Assembly (NCBI GenBank): GCA_013288745.1
Contig: JABDBG010000002.1
Location: forward strand, 1 to 64,000
Direction: 5' to 3'
DNA: 64,000 nucleotides
Source of the DNA: Bacteroidota bacterium
GTDB lineage: Bacteria > Bacteroidota > Bacteroidia > Chitinophagales > Chitinophagaceae
Positions within the stretch are counted from its first letter, which is position 1; each line of letters begins with the position of its first letter. The notes under the pieces are model-generated. The model had not been told where the DNA came from and did not search any database. It saw only the letters and a list, made by a program, of their open reading frames with translations. The position numbers were made by a program, and so were the translations under genes. This document shows, one piece after another, positions 36,286 to 42,790 of the stretch.

Positions 36286-37728
36286 ATGATCCTAACACAA
36301 ATTACTATTAAAAATTTTCGCTGTATTGATTCATTATTATTTAATATAGAACCAATTGATGGAGGAAATACATATACTCTTCTAGGTATTAATGAATCAG
36401 GTAAAAGTAGTTTTCTCAAAGCTATTTCACTAATCGACAATGGAGAAGCTGATTTTCCACAAGATTTTTTCGATGATCAAAAACCTATTGAGTTATGCTT
36501 AAAGTATAAAATGTCTGATACAAATATTAAAGATTTTAAAATAGATCTCTTTGATATATATAAATTTGATAAATCAATTATTCAAGAAATTGATATTGAA
36601 GAAATTAAAGTAACAGTTCTTTGTCCTCCTGCCTTAAATTCAGCCAAACAAGAAATAGTAGACGCTAAATTTAAAAAAAGTATTTTTTCAAATTATACTC
36701 TCATTGATGAAATTGCTGTAAAAAAAGAAAAAAATGTACTCCCACAAGATGATCTTGATTTAAGATCTTACTTTAACAAAAATCTTCAAAATTATTTTTG
36801 GGACTTATCGCATAAAATAACATTTTGGAAATCATCTCCCAAATATTTATTGCTTGATGAAATTGATTTAGAGATATTTTCTAATTCTCCAAAGAGTATA
36901 TCTTTACCATTGTACAATTGCTTTGAACTTTCAGGTATAAAGGATATTAAAAAGCAAGTAGCGAAATTAACAAGTCCAGTTGCCCGCCAAAACTTAAGTG
37001 ACTTGTTAAGCGAAAGTGTTACAAAACATATTAATAAAGTATGGCCGGAACATCTAATCTCAATCAAATTTAATATCAACAACTATAAATTAACTTTCTT
37101 AGTCGAAGATAATGATGTAAAATTTCAATCAAAAACTATTAATCAAAGAAGTGATGGATTTAAGCAATTTATTTCTTTTTTATTAACGTTGTCGGCAGAA
37201 AATTTAAATGATAAATTATCGAATGCAATATTACTTCTTGATGAACCAGAAACTCATTTACATCCTAGTGCACAACTAAATTTAAAAGACGAGTTAATTA
37301 AGATATCAAAAAATAGTAACAATAATATTGTTTTTTTTGCTACCCATTCTAATTATATGATCGATAAAGATCAGATTGACAGGTGCTATAAAGTAATCAA
37401 GAAAAAAAATCACACAACTATTTTTGAAAAAATAGAGAGGACTCATAGCTCTTATGCAGAAGTTAATTATGAAGTTTTTGGGGTATTAACAACTGATTAC
37501 CATAATGAACTGTATGGGTTTATTGAAGATGACGATAAATCCAAATTAAATGCGTTACCGAAAATTAAAAAATGGTATAATGAAAAAAAGAAACAAGAGG
37601 AAGACGTTTCTTTATGTACTTACGTCAGGCATTCAATTCATCATCCAGAAAATACGTCAAACAAAAAATTTACAGATGCAGAACTTAAAAGTTCAATAAA
37701 AACTCTTAGAAATTTTAAATATCCATAA
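36286..37728 (+). CDS. OLD/RecF-like AAA ATPase with possible HEPN-like tail
   Basis: ABC-type ATPase of the SMC/RecF/OLD class: N-terminal 'ITIKNFRCIDSLLF', Walker A 'GINESGKSS' at residues 34-42, a signature-like 'QRSDGFKQF' near 287-295, Walker B 'AILLLDEPETHLHPS' near 314-328, and H-loop 'FFATHSNYM' near 350. There is no TOPRIM domain of the OLD type after it. Instead, ~110 residues contain 'DYHNELYGFI' and 'YVRHSIHHPEN' (Arg448 to His453). That R-x4-H spacing recalls HEPN ribonucleases, but the fold is unverified. The gene is strongly A+T-rich compared with parC. The downstream gene is on the same strand with a 56-bp gap. Candidate defence ATPase. Confidence 0.82.
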   Translation: MILTQITIKNFRCIDSLLFNIEPIDGGNTYTLLGINESGKSSFLKAISLIDNGEADFPQDFFDDQKPIELCLKYKMSDTNIKDFKIDLFDIYKFDKSIIQEIDIEEIKVTVLCPPALNSAKQEIVDAKFKKSIFSNYTLIDEIAVKKEKNVLPQDDLDLRSYFNKNLQNYFWDLSHKITFWKSSPKYLLLDEIDLEIFSNSPKSISLPLYNCFELSGIKDIKKQVAKLTSPVARQNLSDLLSESVTKHINKVWPEHLISIKFNINNYKLTFLVEDNDVKFQSKTINQRSDGFKQFISFLLTLSAENLNDKLSNAILLLDEPETHLHPSAQLNLKDELIKISKNSNNNIVFFATHSNYMIDKDQIDRCYKVIKKKNHTTIFEKIERTHSSYAEVNYEVFGVLTTDYHNELYGFIEDDDKSKLNALPKIKKWYNEKKKQEEDVSLCTYVRHSIHHPENTSNKKFTDAELKSSIKTLRNFKYP

Positions 37729-37784
37729 GGCTATTTAATTACTATATAAAAGTTTAATAAATATTTTATAATTAAAACTTTCAA

Positions 37785-38522
37785 ATGATACGAAAAAAAA
37801 CCTTAAGTGATATTAGAGATGTATTGGATAGCCATGCACGATTTACAGTTACGGATTTTTCGATAGAACAAAAAGGAAATAAAGCATTGTTAATAAAATA
37901 TAATTACGATGATGCATTTTTCTTTGACGTTGAAATACCTAATGAAACGTCATCAATACCAAGTGAGAATACTTTTTCAAGACCGCAAGACGATTATAAA
38001 TTTAGAGCTAAAATATCTCCTGGCAAGATTTCTACGATAGAAAATTTGGATTTTTATAGTGAATATATTTTTCATCAAAAGATTTCATTTTGGCTTGATT
38101 GCTTATGGGAAGAACTATTAGAAATCCCAGTTCAGAGACAATTTAAAGAACAAGAAAAAATAATTGAAGAGATAAAAGAAAAATTAAAAGACGTTCCTGA
38201 TGAATTTTTCAGCTATGAAGATGGTAATGAATTAAAAATAAAAATTGATAAGTTAGAAGCTAAATTCAACCAAAAGTTTGAGGCTGAAATTAAAGATAAA
38301 GAGAAGTTGCAAAAGAAAATAAATGATCTTCATAAAGAATTTGAAACGCTCAAGTCAACTATTTTTTCTGTTAAGAAGAAAAGTTGGTTTACATCTTTTG
38401 CCACTAAAACCTTCGTTTGGTTTACAAAAGAAGAAAATAGAAAGTTTTTAAAAGATGCAAAAGATTATATACAACCATTATTACCTGATAATATTAAAAA
38501 TCTTTTACCTCCAAGTCTGTAA
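37785..38522 (+). CDS. Coiled-coil protein paired with the OLD-like ATPase
   Basis: I do not recognise the family. Residues 1-~115 look like a compact alpha/beta domain (e.g. 'NKALLIKYNYDDAFFFDVEIP'). Residues ~118-195 are a long Lys/Glu-rich coiled coil with no Pro or Gly. The last ~45 residues contain a Trp/Phe-rich short hydrophobic stretch and end 'LLPDNIKNLLPPSL'. There is no signal peptide and no clear membrane helix. It follows the ATPase gene on the same strand, shares its low G+C and lies upstream of a REP-type element, so the two probably form one module. A sensor or effector subunit is possible, but only as inference. Confidence 0.72.
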   Translation: MIRKKTLSDIRDVLDSHARFTVTDFSIEQKGNKALLIKYNYDDAFFFDVEIPNETSSIPSENTFSRPQDDYKFRAKISPGKISTIENLDFYSEYIFHQKISFWLDCLWEELLEIPVQRQFKEQEKIIEEIKEKLKDVPDEFFSYEDGNELKIKIDKLEAKFNQKFEAEIKDKEKLQKKINDLHKEFETLKSTIFSVKKKSWFTSFATKTFVWFTKEENRKFLKDAKDYIQPLLPDNIKNLLPPSL

Positions 38523-38530
38523 TCCTTCCC

Positions 38531-38570
38531 TCACTGGCGCAAGTCTTCCGAAGGATGACTTGTGTGGTAA
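38531..38570. repeat. REP-like hairpin element (ACTGGCGCA core)
   Basis: ACTGGCGCAAGTC followed by an imperfect stem (AAGTCTTCC with AGGATGACTT, one mismatch, two-base loop). The ACTGGCGCA core is shared with the REP units around the RAYT gene at 39.1-40.4 kb. Confidence 0.6.
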
Positions 38571-38595
38571 CTATATACCTGTTAGACCATGGAGG

Positions 38596-38904
38596 TTAAA
38601 AATAGTTAAAAAGGAAGTCGTTCATTCCTAATGAAATGAAGTAATATATAATCAGCATTTCAATAACAGATACAATAATAGGAACCACATACAATATCCT
38701 AAATACTTTTAATAATAGAATGTTTAAAATAAAATGTAAAAGTACAAATACAGCCAATACACACTTACTCCTAAAATCAAAGTCAATTATATTATTAGTG
38801 CATAATAATTCTAATGTATAGGTATACAAAAGGATATTTAAAAAAGCTAAGGGCAGATTAATAAGGAATACAATTATAGTTTTTGGTGCAGTTTCCATTT
38901 TCAT
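38596..38904 (-). CDS. Small hydrophobic membrane protein of unknown function
   Basis: 102 residues with about three hydrophobic helices: residues ~9-30, ~45-68 and ~70-93. No conserved motif is visible. The gene lies between REP-like elements, on the minus strand, divergent from nothing obvious. The low G+C and uncommon codons match the ATPase pair, so it belongs to the same accessory patch. A minimal product such as an immunity or holin-like protein is possible but not supported by any motif. The ATG at 38904 is the first in frame. Confidence 0.5.
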   Translation of the reverse strand: MKMETAPKTIIVFLINLPLAFLNILLYTYTLELLCTNNIIDFDFRSKCVLAVFVLLHFILNILLLKVFRILYVVPIIVSVIEMLIIYYFISLGMNDFLFNYF

Positions 38905-38921
38905 ATTTCAAAAGTAATAAA

Positions 38922-38945
38922 AAAGGCTGCATAATAGCAGCCTTT
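38922..38945 (-). terminator. Terminator downstream of the XRE remnant
   Basis: AAAGGCTGC pairs with GCAGCCTTT (six-base loop) and, read on the minus strand, is followed by a T-rich stretch. Confidence 0.82.
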
Positions 38946-39191
38946 AAATAAAGTCCTTTACATCAACTTCTAACTTTTCGGCAATCCGTTTTAAGGTAAT
39001 AGTAATGGCGATGTACGACCGTTCTCTATTTTGTTTAACCCCGAATAGTCAAGTTTGCATTCTTTAGCAAATTGCCTTAATACAATCCCTTTGCCTCTCC
39101 GAATTTCTCGGATTCTTTTACCCAACTGGCGCAGATATGCGGTGTTGATTTTGTGCGTGGCGTATCCCCAACTAGCGCAGATATGCGGCAT
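38944..39191 (-). pseudogene. XRE-family helix-turn-helix regulator, frameshifted and 5'-replaced
   Basis: The segment 'KRIREIRRGKGIVLRQFAKECKLDYSGLNKIENGRTSPL' (read in two pieces) is a typical XRE helix-turn-helix. In its own frame the protein ends a few residues later. One base shift lets it continue with 'LKRIAEKLEVDVKDFI' to a stop at 38944, which is the normal continuation of this family, so a single-base deletion around 39000-39010 has broken the gene. The N-terminus also reads through the REP unit that begins at 39121, so the original 5' end was lost or covered by the repeat insertion. A terminator follows. A programmed shift is less likely than a pseudogene. Confidence 0.72.
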
Positions 39192-39212
39192 TGGTATTGT
39201 GCGTGGCGTATC
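39121..39212. repeat. Two tandem 46-bp REP units
   Basis: 39121-39166 and 39167-39212 both begin CCCAACT(G/A)GCGCAG and end TGCGTGGCGTATC, with about 8 differences between them, mostly in the middle. Each has a core GCGCAGATATGCGG. Confidence 0.9.
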
Positions 39213-39258
39213 TGTGCTAAGTATGTAATTCTGTGCCAAGTATATTGTACATTTATTT

Positions 39259-39810
39259 ATGAGTAAAAAGTACAAATTCCGAGATAACGATAAATTATAT
39301 TTCGTAACGTTTACTATTGTTCATTGGATAGATTTATTTATTAGAAATGAATATAAAGAAATAGTTCTTGATGCCATAAGATTTTGTCAAAAGAATAAAG
39401 ATCTTGAAGTGTATGGATGGTGTATAATGTCAAGTCATTTACACTTAATTATTGGTACACGTGGTAATGCAATGAGTAATATTGTGCGGGATCTTAAGCG
39501 CCACAGTTCAGAAGAATTGCATAAAGCTATAAAAGTAAATAATAAAGAAAGCCGGAAAGAATGGATGATTTGGATGATGGAAAGAGCAGGGAAGATCAAT
39601 AATGTAAATTTTCAATTATGGCAACCAGAAAGTCATCCAATAGAATTAACCAATAACCATATTGCGCATCAGAAACTAAATTATATACATAACAATCCTA
39701 TCGAGGCAGGCTTCATAACAAAAGCAGAGGAATGGCAATACAGCAGTGCAATAGATTACAACGGAGGTAAAGGATTACTGGAAATTATACAATTAGAAAC
39801 ATTAATGTAA
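39259..39810 (+). CDS. REP-associated tyrosine transposase (RAYT), Y1/HUH type
   Basis: 183-residue HUH endonuclease of the TnpA_REP branch. The metal-binding HxH is in 'SSHLHLI' (His60, His62) and the catalytic Tyr is Tyr142 in 'NYIHNNPIEAGF', the arrangement of single-Tyr transposases. RAYTs process REP sequences, and here two REP units lie 45 bases upstream and an inverted one lies 9 bases downstream (39820-39863), consistent with a self-contained REP-RAYT unit. The start is ATG 39259. No frameshift is seen, so the protein could be active. Confidence 0.93.
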   Translation: MSKKYKFRDNDKLYFVTFTIVHWIDLFIRNEYKEIVLDAIRFCQKNKDLEVYGWCIMSSHLHLIIGTRGNAMSNIVRDLKRHSSEELHKAIKVNNKESRKEWMIWMMERAGKINNVNFQLWQPESHPIELTNNHIAHQKLNYIHNNPIEAGFITKAEEWQYSSAIDYNGGKGLLEIIQLETLM

Positions 39811-39819
39811 ACAAGCACA

Positions 39820-39863
39820 GATACGCCACGCACTATATCAAAGCTGCATATCTGCGCCAGTTA
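39820..39863. repeat. REP unit in inverted orientation downstream of RAYT
   Basis: GATACGCCACGCAC through CTGCGCCAGTT, the reverse complement of the 46-bp units at 39121-39212. Together they flank the RAYT gene head to head. Confidence 0.9.
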
Positions 39864-39870
39864 TGAGTAG

Positions 39871-39919
39871 CAAAGCAATAAACATTTAGTATATTTAGTT
39901 TACAAAATCCTACTTAAAT
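39871..39919 (+). repeat. 45-bp leader repeat, copy 1
   Basis: CAAAGCAATAAAC, TTTAGTATATTTAG and TTTACAAAATCCT are contiguous here and end at the ATG of the next gene (39918). Copies 2 and 3 are at 40409-40452 and 40993-41035. Confidence 0.85.
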
Positions 39920-40364
39920 GGATAAAAAAATAAAGATATCGTCAAGCCAAATCTTAGTGAAAGTAATGTGCTTCATTGCTATAGTAATTTTTTCTAAATT
40001 AATAATAGATAACAATAATAATGATGACTTTGATTTTAAAACGTTACTTGAATATAAAATATTCTTAGCAGTTTTTATTGCTGCCTTAATTTATTTTTTT
40101 ACAAGACCTGCAATCTATTATGATAATACTAATATTTATATTAAGAAAGTAACTCAAAGTCTAATAATTATTCCTCTAAAAAAAGTCCGATCAATTTTTA
40201 AAAGCCCATTTGTAAGCAAAGGAACTACTATGTTTACTATTGAATATATTAATGATGAAAATGAAAAAGATTCAGTAAAGTTTAATGGCCGTTATTTTTC
40301 AAGTAAATTATCCAACTTCATGGCCATTTTAAAAGAAACAAATCCTCATATTGAAATCGTATAG
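39918..40364 (+). CDS. Small membrane protein, PH-like tail
   Basis: 148 residues. A first hydrophobic helix at residues ~13-29 and a second at ~47-62 are followed by a ~75-residue soluble part rich in beta-type alternation ('IYYDNTNIYIKKV', 'LIIIPLKKVRSI', 'TMFTIEYINDENEKDSV'). That layout resembles the bacterial PH-like domains found after two-helix membrane anchors, but the match is only structural in impression. It begins immediately after a leader repeat, low G+C. Function unknown. Confidence 0.6.
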   Translation: MDKKIKISSSQILVKVMCFIAIVIFSKLIIDNNNNDDFDFKTLLEYKIFLAVFIAALIYFFTRPAIYYDNTNIYIKKVTQSLIIIPLKKVRSIFKSPFVSKGTTMFTIEYINDENEKDSVKFNGRYFSSKLSNFMAILKETNPHIEIV

Positions 40365-40408
40365 GTAGAATTAGTAATAACCTTACTAACTTAACTGGCG
40401 CAGCGAAG

Positions 40409-40452
40409 CGAAGCAATAAACACCCAGTATATTCAGTTTACGAAATCCTCCA
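40409..40452 (+). repeat. 45-bp leader repeat, copy 2 (diverged)
   Basis: Contains GAAGCAATAAACACC, AGTATATTCAG and TTTACGAAATCCT, preceded at 40392-40402 by an ACTGGCGCAGC REP core. It lies at the 3' end of the convergent SHOCT gene and is not followed by a plus-strand gene, unlike copies 1 and 3. Confidence 0.8.
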
Positions 40453-40453
40453 C

Positions 40454-40864
40454 TTAATTATTTAAAAGCTTTGCCTTTTGCGCATCAAACTCTTGTTGCG
40501 TAAGTACGCCGCCATCAAGCAATCCTTTGAGTTTTTGTATTTCATCCGCTATGCTTGTCTGGCTACCAGACGATTGACTGGTTGATGCTTTCTTTCCTGC
40601 TTCAATTCCTTCTTTTATTTGTTTTACTTCTGCTTTGGTAAAGCCGTTGGCTGACATTTGAGTTCCGCCTGCAAAAATAGTTATTGATGAAAAACCGATC
40701 AATGGCGTTTCTATCTCAACAGAAGCAATATGATTAAAATCAAAATGCTTTGTCTCACCACTAAACAGCCCCGGAATTTTTATGGTGATCCCCGTTTCTT
40801 CCAGGTATATTTCTGAAGGGAAAATTTTATTGTCGCTTGAAAGTCTTGATGCTGTGAATTTCAT
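40454..40864 (-). CDS. SHOCT-domain protein with PH-like N-terminus
   Basis: 136 residues. The C-terminal ~28 residues, 'IQKLKGLLDGGVLTQQEFDAQKAKLL', are a textbook SHOCT motif (short C-terminal domain, helix-turn-helix-like hairpin). The N-terminal ~95 residues have PH/GRAM-like beta segments: 'IYLEETGITIKIPG', 'HFDFNHIASVEIET' and 'SSITIFAGGTQMS'. A Ser/Gln-rich linker joins the parts. SHOCT proteins may aid oligomerisation or membrane association. I chose ATG 40864, since the extra residues in an upstream in-frame start look random. No neighbour on the same strand. Confidence 0.85.
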   Translation of the reverse strand: MKFTASRLSSDNKIFPSEIYLEETGITIKIPGLFSGETKHFDFNHIASVEIETPLIGFSSITIFAGGTQMSANGFTKAEVKQIKEGIEAGKKASTSQSSGSQTSIADEIQKLKGLLDGGVLTQQEFDAQKAKLLNN

Positions 40865-40992
40865 ATTGTAAGGTTTTAATTTATGGTGATTGACTGCTGC
40901 CTTTTTAGACAGGCAACTTGTATACCAAAAGTAGTTGTAATCCCGCAAAGGCAATATTAAAGTATTAAGCACTGGAAAACCTACCTCTTGCG

Positions 40993-41035
40993 TGGCAAAA
41001 CAATAACATTTAGTATATTTAGTTTACAAAATCTC
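40993..41035 (+). repeat. 45-bp leader repeat, copy 3
   Basis: GGCAAAACAATAAC, ATTTAGTATATTTAG and TTTACAAAATCTC occur in order, ending one base before ATG 41036. It precedes the DUF4287 gene exactly as copy 1 precedes the membrane-protein gene. Confidence 0.85.
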
Positions 41036-41044
41036 ATGCCGCAT

Positions 41045-41263
41045 ATGTCATTTCAAGCATATATAGATAATATCAAAACAAAGACAGGCAAAAGCCCTGA
41101 TGACTTCAAAAAACTGGCAGAAAAGAAAGGCTTTCTCAAAGCCGGCCAACTGGTAAAAAATGTAAAGGCAACTGAAATTACAAATTGGCTAAAAGAAGAA
41201 TTTGAATTAGGTCACGGGCATGCGATGGCAATTTATGCAACATTCAAAGGTAGAAAAGATTAA
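41045..41263 (+). CDS. DUF4287 family protein
   Basis: 72-residue helical protein of the DUF4287 family: 'MSFQAYIDNIKTKTGKSPDDF' is nearly the family consensus start, and 'TEITNWLKEEFELGHGHAMAIYATFKG' is the conserved second half with the Gly-His-Gly-His segment. Function unknown; family members are cytoplasmic and often occur beside DUF5655-like proteins. The ATG at 41045 is chosen by family alignment, though ATG 41036 in the same frame is possible. It lies 38 bases upstream of the next gene, likely one transcript. Confidence 0.88.
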   Translation: MSFQAYIDNIKTKTGKSPDDFKKLAEKKGFLKAGQLVKNVKATEITNWLKEEFELGHGHAMAIYATFKGRKD

Positions 41264-41301
41264 TAAGTAATAAATTCGTTACAAACGTAAACTTCAGAAT
41301 A

Positions 41302-41682
41302 ATGCAGGATATCATAAAAAAATTCAAATTCAAAGATGCCGGTATTGTTTTCAATGCGCCCGCATCCATTGAAGCTGCGTTAAAAAAACTCGGCTTCAAA
41401 ACAAGCTTTGATAAAAAAATAAAGAGCGCCAATACATTGGTCTTCATCAATAACAATAAGGAGTATTTGAATTTCCTCAAAAGTGATCTGAAAAATATTG
41501 AACCGGATAGTGTGTTATGGTTTGCTTACCCAAAAGGAACTTCGAAAATTAAAACAGATATCAACAGAGACACGATCCGTGTAACCGGAGAAGAATTTGG
41601 TATCACTACTGTAACAGCCATTTCCATTGACGATACCTGGAGTGCTTTGCGTTTTAGGCCTATTGATAAAGTTGGGAAGTAA
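41302..41682 (+). CDS. DUF3052-like protein
   Basis: 126-residue soluble protein. The last ~60 residues show the recognisable blocks 'SVLWFAYPKGTSKIKTDINRDT' (in two pieces) and 'ISIDDTWSALRFRP', which occur in DUF3052-like proteins: a strand, PKG-S, then a closing strand with W-S-A-L-R. The first ~60 residues are a Rossmann-like alpha/beta segment. Function unknown. It probably forms one transcript with the upstream DUF4287 gene and converges on hsp20. Confidence 0.75.
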   Translation: MQDIIKKFKFKDAGIVFNAPASIEAALKKLGFKTSFDKKIKSANTLVFINNNKEYLNFLKSDLKNIEPDSVLWFAYPKGTSKIKTDINRDTIRVTGEEFGITTVTAISIDDTWSALRFRPIDKVGK

Positions 41683-41694
41683 TTACAAAAAAAA

Positions 41695-41718
41695 TCCCGA
41701 TAGCACCTACCGGGAAAA
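41695..41718. terminator. Bidirectional terminator
   Basis: TCCCGATAG and CTACCGGGA form an imperfect stem with A-run and T-like flanks between two convergent genes. Confidence 0.6.
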
Positions 41719-41741
41719 AACTGACTGCAGCTTTTAAAATT

Positions 41742-42191
41742 TTAAGATACCTGGATCTCTTTCTTTTCTTTAGCCGGGTTTTCTGTTTTTGGAATATTCA
41801 ATTCAAGGATGCCGTCTTTGTATGTCGCGGATACTTCATTGTCTTTTGCGTTTTCCGGCAAACGGAAAGAACGTGTAAAAGAATTATAGCTGTACTCTCT
41901 GCGGCTGTACTCGCGTTTGTTATCTTCTTCATCCCTGTCTTGCATTTCTGTTTCTGCGCTGATAGTTAGCACATCATCTTCCACGTTTACTTTAAAATCT
42001 TCCTTTTTAAAACCGGGCGCTACAACATCCACGCAAAAACGTTGATCATCTTCTGAGATATTTACAGAAGGAAATGTTTTTCCGAAATTGTTGTTCCAGT
42101 TACCGGTAAAAATATTTTCAACATCAAAGAAGTCCCTTAACCAGGGATCAACTTTTTTATGGCCGTTAGTTTTTACCAAAGTGTTTTTCAT
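41742..42191 (-). CDS. Small heat-shock protein Hsp20 (alpha-crystallin type)
   Basis: 149-residue sHsp. An N-terminal region with 'DPWLRDFFDVENIF' is followed by the alpha-crystallin domain at residues ~45-135: 'FPSVNISEDDQRFCVDVVAPGFKKEDFKV', 'LTISAETE', 'SFTRSFRLPENA' and 'DGILELNIPKTE' with the terminal I/L-x-I/L that docks neighbours. The protein holds unfolding proteins in large oligomers under heat. It carries a strong canonical Shine-Dalgarno site, unusual here (see separate entry), and probably has its own promoter in the ~100 bp upstream. Confidence 0.96.
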   Translation of the reverse strand: MKNTLVKTNGHKKVDPWLRDFFDVENIFTGNWNNNFGKTFPSVNISEDDQRFCVDVVAPGFKKEDFKVNVEDDVLTISAETEMQDRDEEDNKREYSRREYSYNSFTRSFRLPENAKDNEVSATYKDGILELNIPKTENPAKEKKEIQVS

Positions 42192-42197
42192 AATATT

Positions 42198-42203
42198 ACC
42201 TCC
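42198..42203 (-). promoter_or_regulatory. Canonical Shine-Dalgarno site of hsp20
   Basis: Read on the minus strand: GGAGGT six bases before the ATG at 42191, with an A-run before it. Most genes in the window lack such a site, as is normal for Bacteroidota, so this suggests unusually strong initiation. Confidence 0.8.
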
Positions 42204-42294
42204 TTTTTTTTATGAGTGAGGGACAAAGCCTGTGCCATAACAACTTTCTACCGCAATAAATTATTGACATTTAAGGGTACGATATTTACTGTAT

Positions 42295-42330
42295 AAAAAA
42301 ATGGACATTTTATTAAAATGCCCATTGGAA
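42295..42330 (-). terminator. Terminator after the 37-residue peptide gene
   Basis: On the minus strand, TGGGCATTTT pairs with AAAATGTCCA across a three-base loop and is followed by a T-run. It lies ~20-50 bases after the peptide's stop. Confidence 0.82.
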
Positions 42331-42350
42331 GCTGCGTTCATAGTCTTATA

Positions 42351-42464
42351 CTATTCTGCTACAGCTGCTTTTTTGAAATCTTTAACTCTTTTAATGGCGT
42401 ATATAACTGCTAGAAGAGCACTGACTCCAAGTGCTATTTTGTGCTTTGTTTGTAAGCTTTTCAT
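42351..42464 (-). CDS. Short membrane peptide (37 aa)
   Basis: A small frame that would be missed by length cut-offs: Met-Lys-Ser-Leu-Gln-Thr-Lys at the start, a hydrophobic stretch 'IALGVSALLAVIYAI' at residues 10-24, then 'KRVKDFKKAAVAE'. The pattern (basic N-terminus, one helix, basic/alanine tail) fits a single-pass membrane microprotein. It is between hsp20 and the CDGSH gene and ends before a terminator on its own strand, which supports transcription. The opposite-strand frame at 42301-42495 overlaps it and is less credible. Function unknown. Confidence 0.55.
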   Translation of the reverse strand: MKSLQTKHKIALGVSALLAVIYAIKRVKDFKKAAVAE

Positions 42465-42565
42465 GATCATTATTTTTTGTTGTATACCTGCATAAAAACA
42501 ATTCCCGTACCAATGAATTATATTAACGGGTACTAATTTTAATTTTCCCTATTTTTAGCAAAAAA

Positions 42566-42790
42566 ATGGCAGCAACAAAACTTACGATCAATAACAACGG
42601 CTCAATTAAAATTGAAGGTGATTTTGAAATAGTAGATAGAAACGGAAATGTATTCGGATTAGCCGGCAGGGAAGTAGTAGGTATGTGCCGCTGCGGATTA
42701 TCTAAAAATAAACCATTTTGTGATGGCTCACACAACGGCAATTTTGCGCACGAAGCTGTTGCATTTGATTTACCTCCAAAAAAGATATAA
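42566..42790 (+). CDS. CDGSH iron-sulfur domain protein
   Basis: 74-residue protein with one CDGSH motif: Cys41-x-Cys43 in '[10 protein letters not shown]' and Cys52-Asp-Gly-Ser-His56, the C-x-C-x8-C-x3-H set that ligates a [2Fe-2S] cluster (mitoNEET-type). The N-terminal '[19 protein letters not shown]' forms the beta-cradle. Soluble, cytoplasmic. It probably takes part in redox or iron-sulfur handling. The stop is directly followed by the ATG of a lipoprotein gene (42790/42791). Confidence 0.94.
   Translation: MAATKLTINNNGSIKIEGDFEIVDRNGNVFGLAGREVVGMCRCGLSKNKPFCDGSHNGNFAHEAVAFDLPPKKI

Noticed and set aside
36286-37728. Classical OLD nuclease
   Set aside because: No TOPRIM domain after the H-loop. 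The tail is short and helical, so it is only OLD-like.
39121-39212. Two 46-bp tandem repeats as a CRISPR array
   Set aside because: Only two units, no spacers between them, and they match the inverted unit after the RAYT gene. REP units, not CRISPR.
42301-42495. Plus-strand 64-residue frame
   Set aside because: It starts inside a terminator, has Cys/Ile-rich low-quality composition and lies over the better supported minus-strand peptide.
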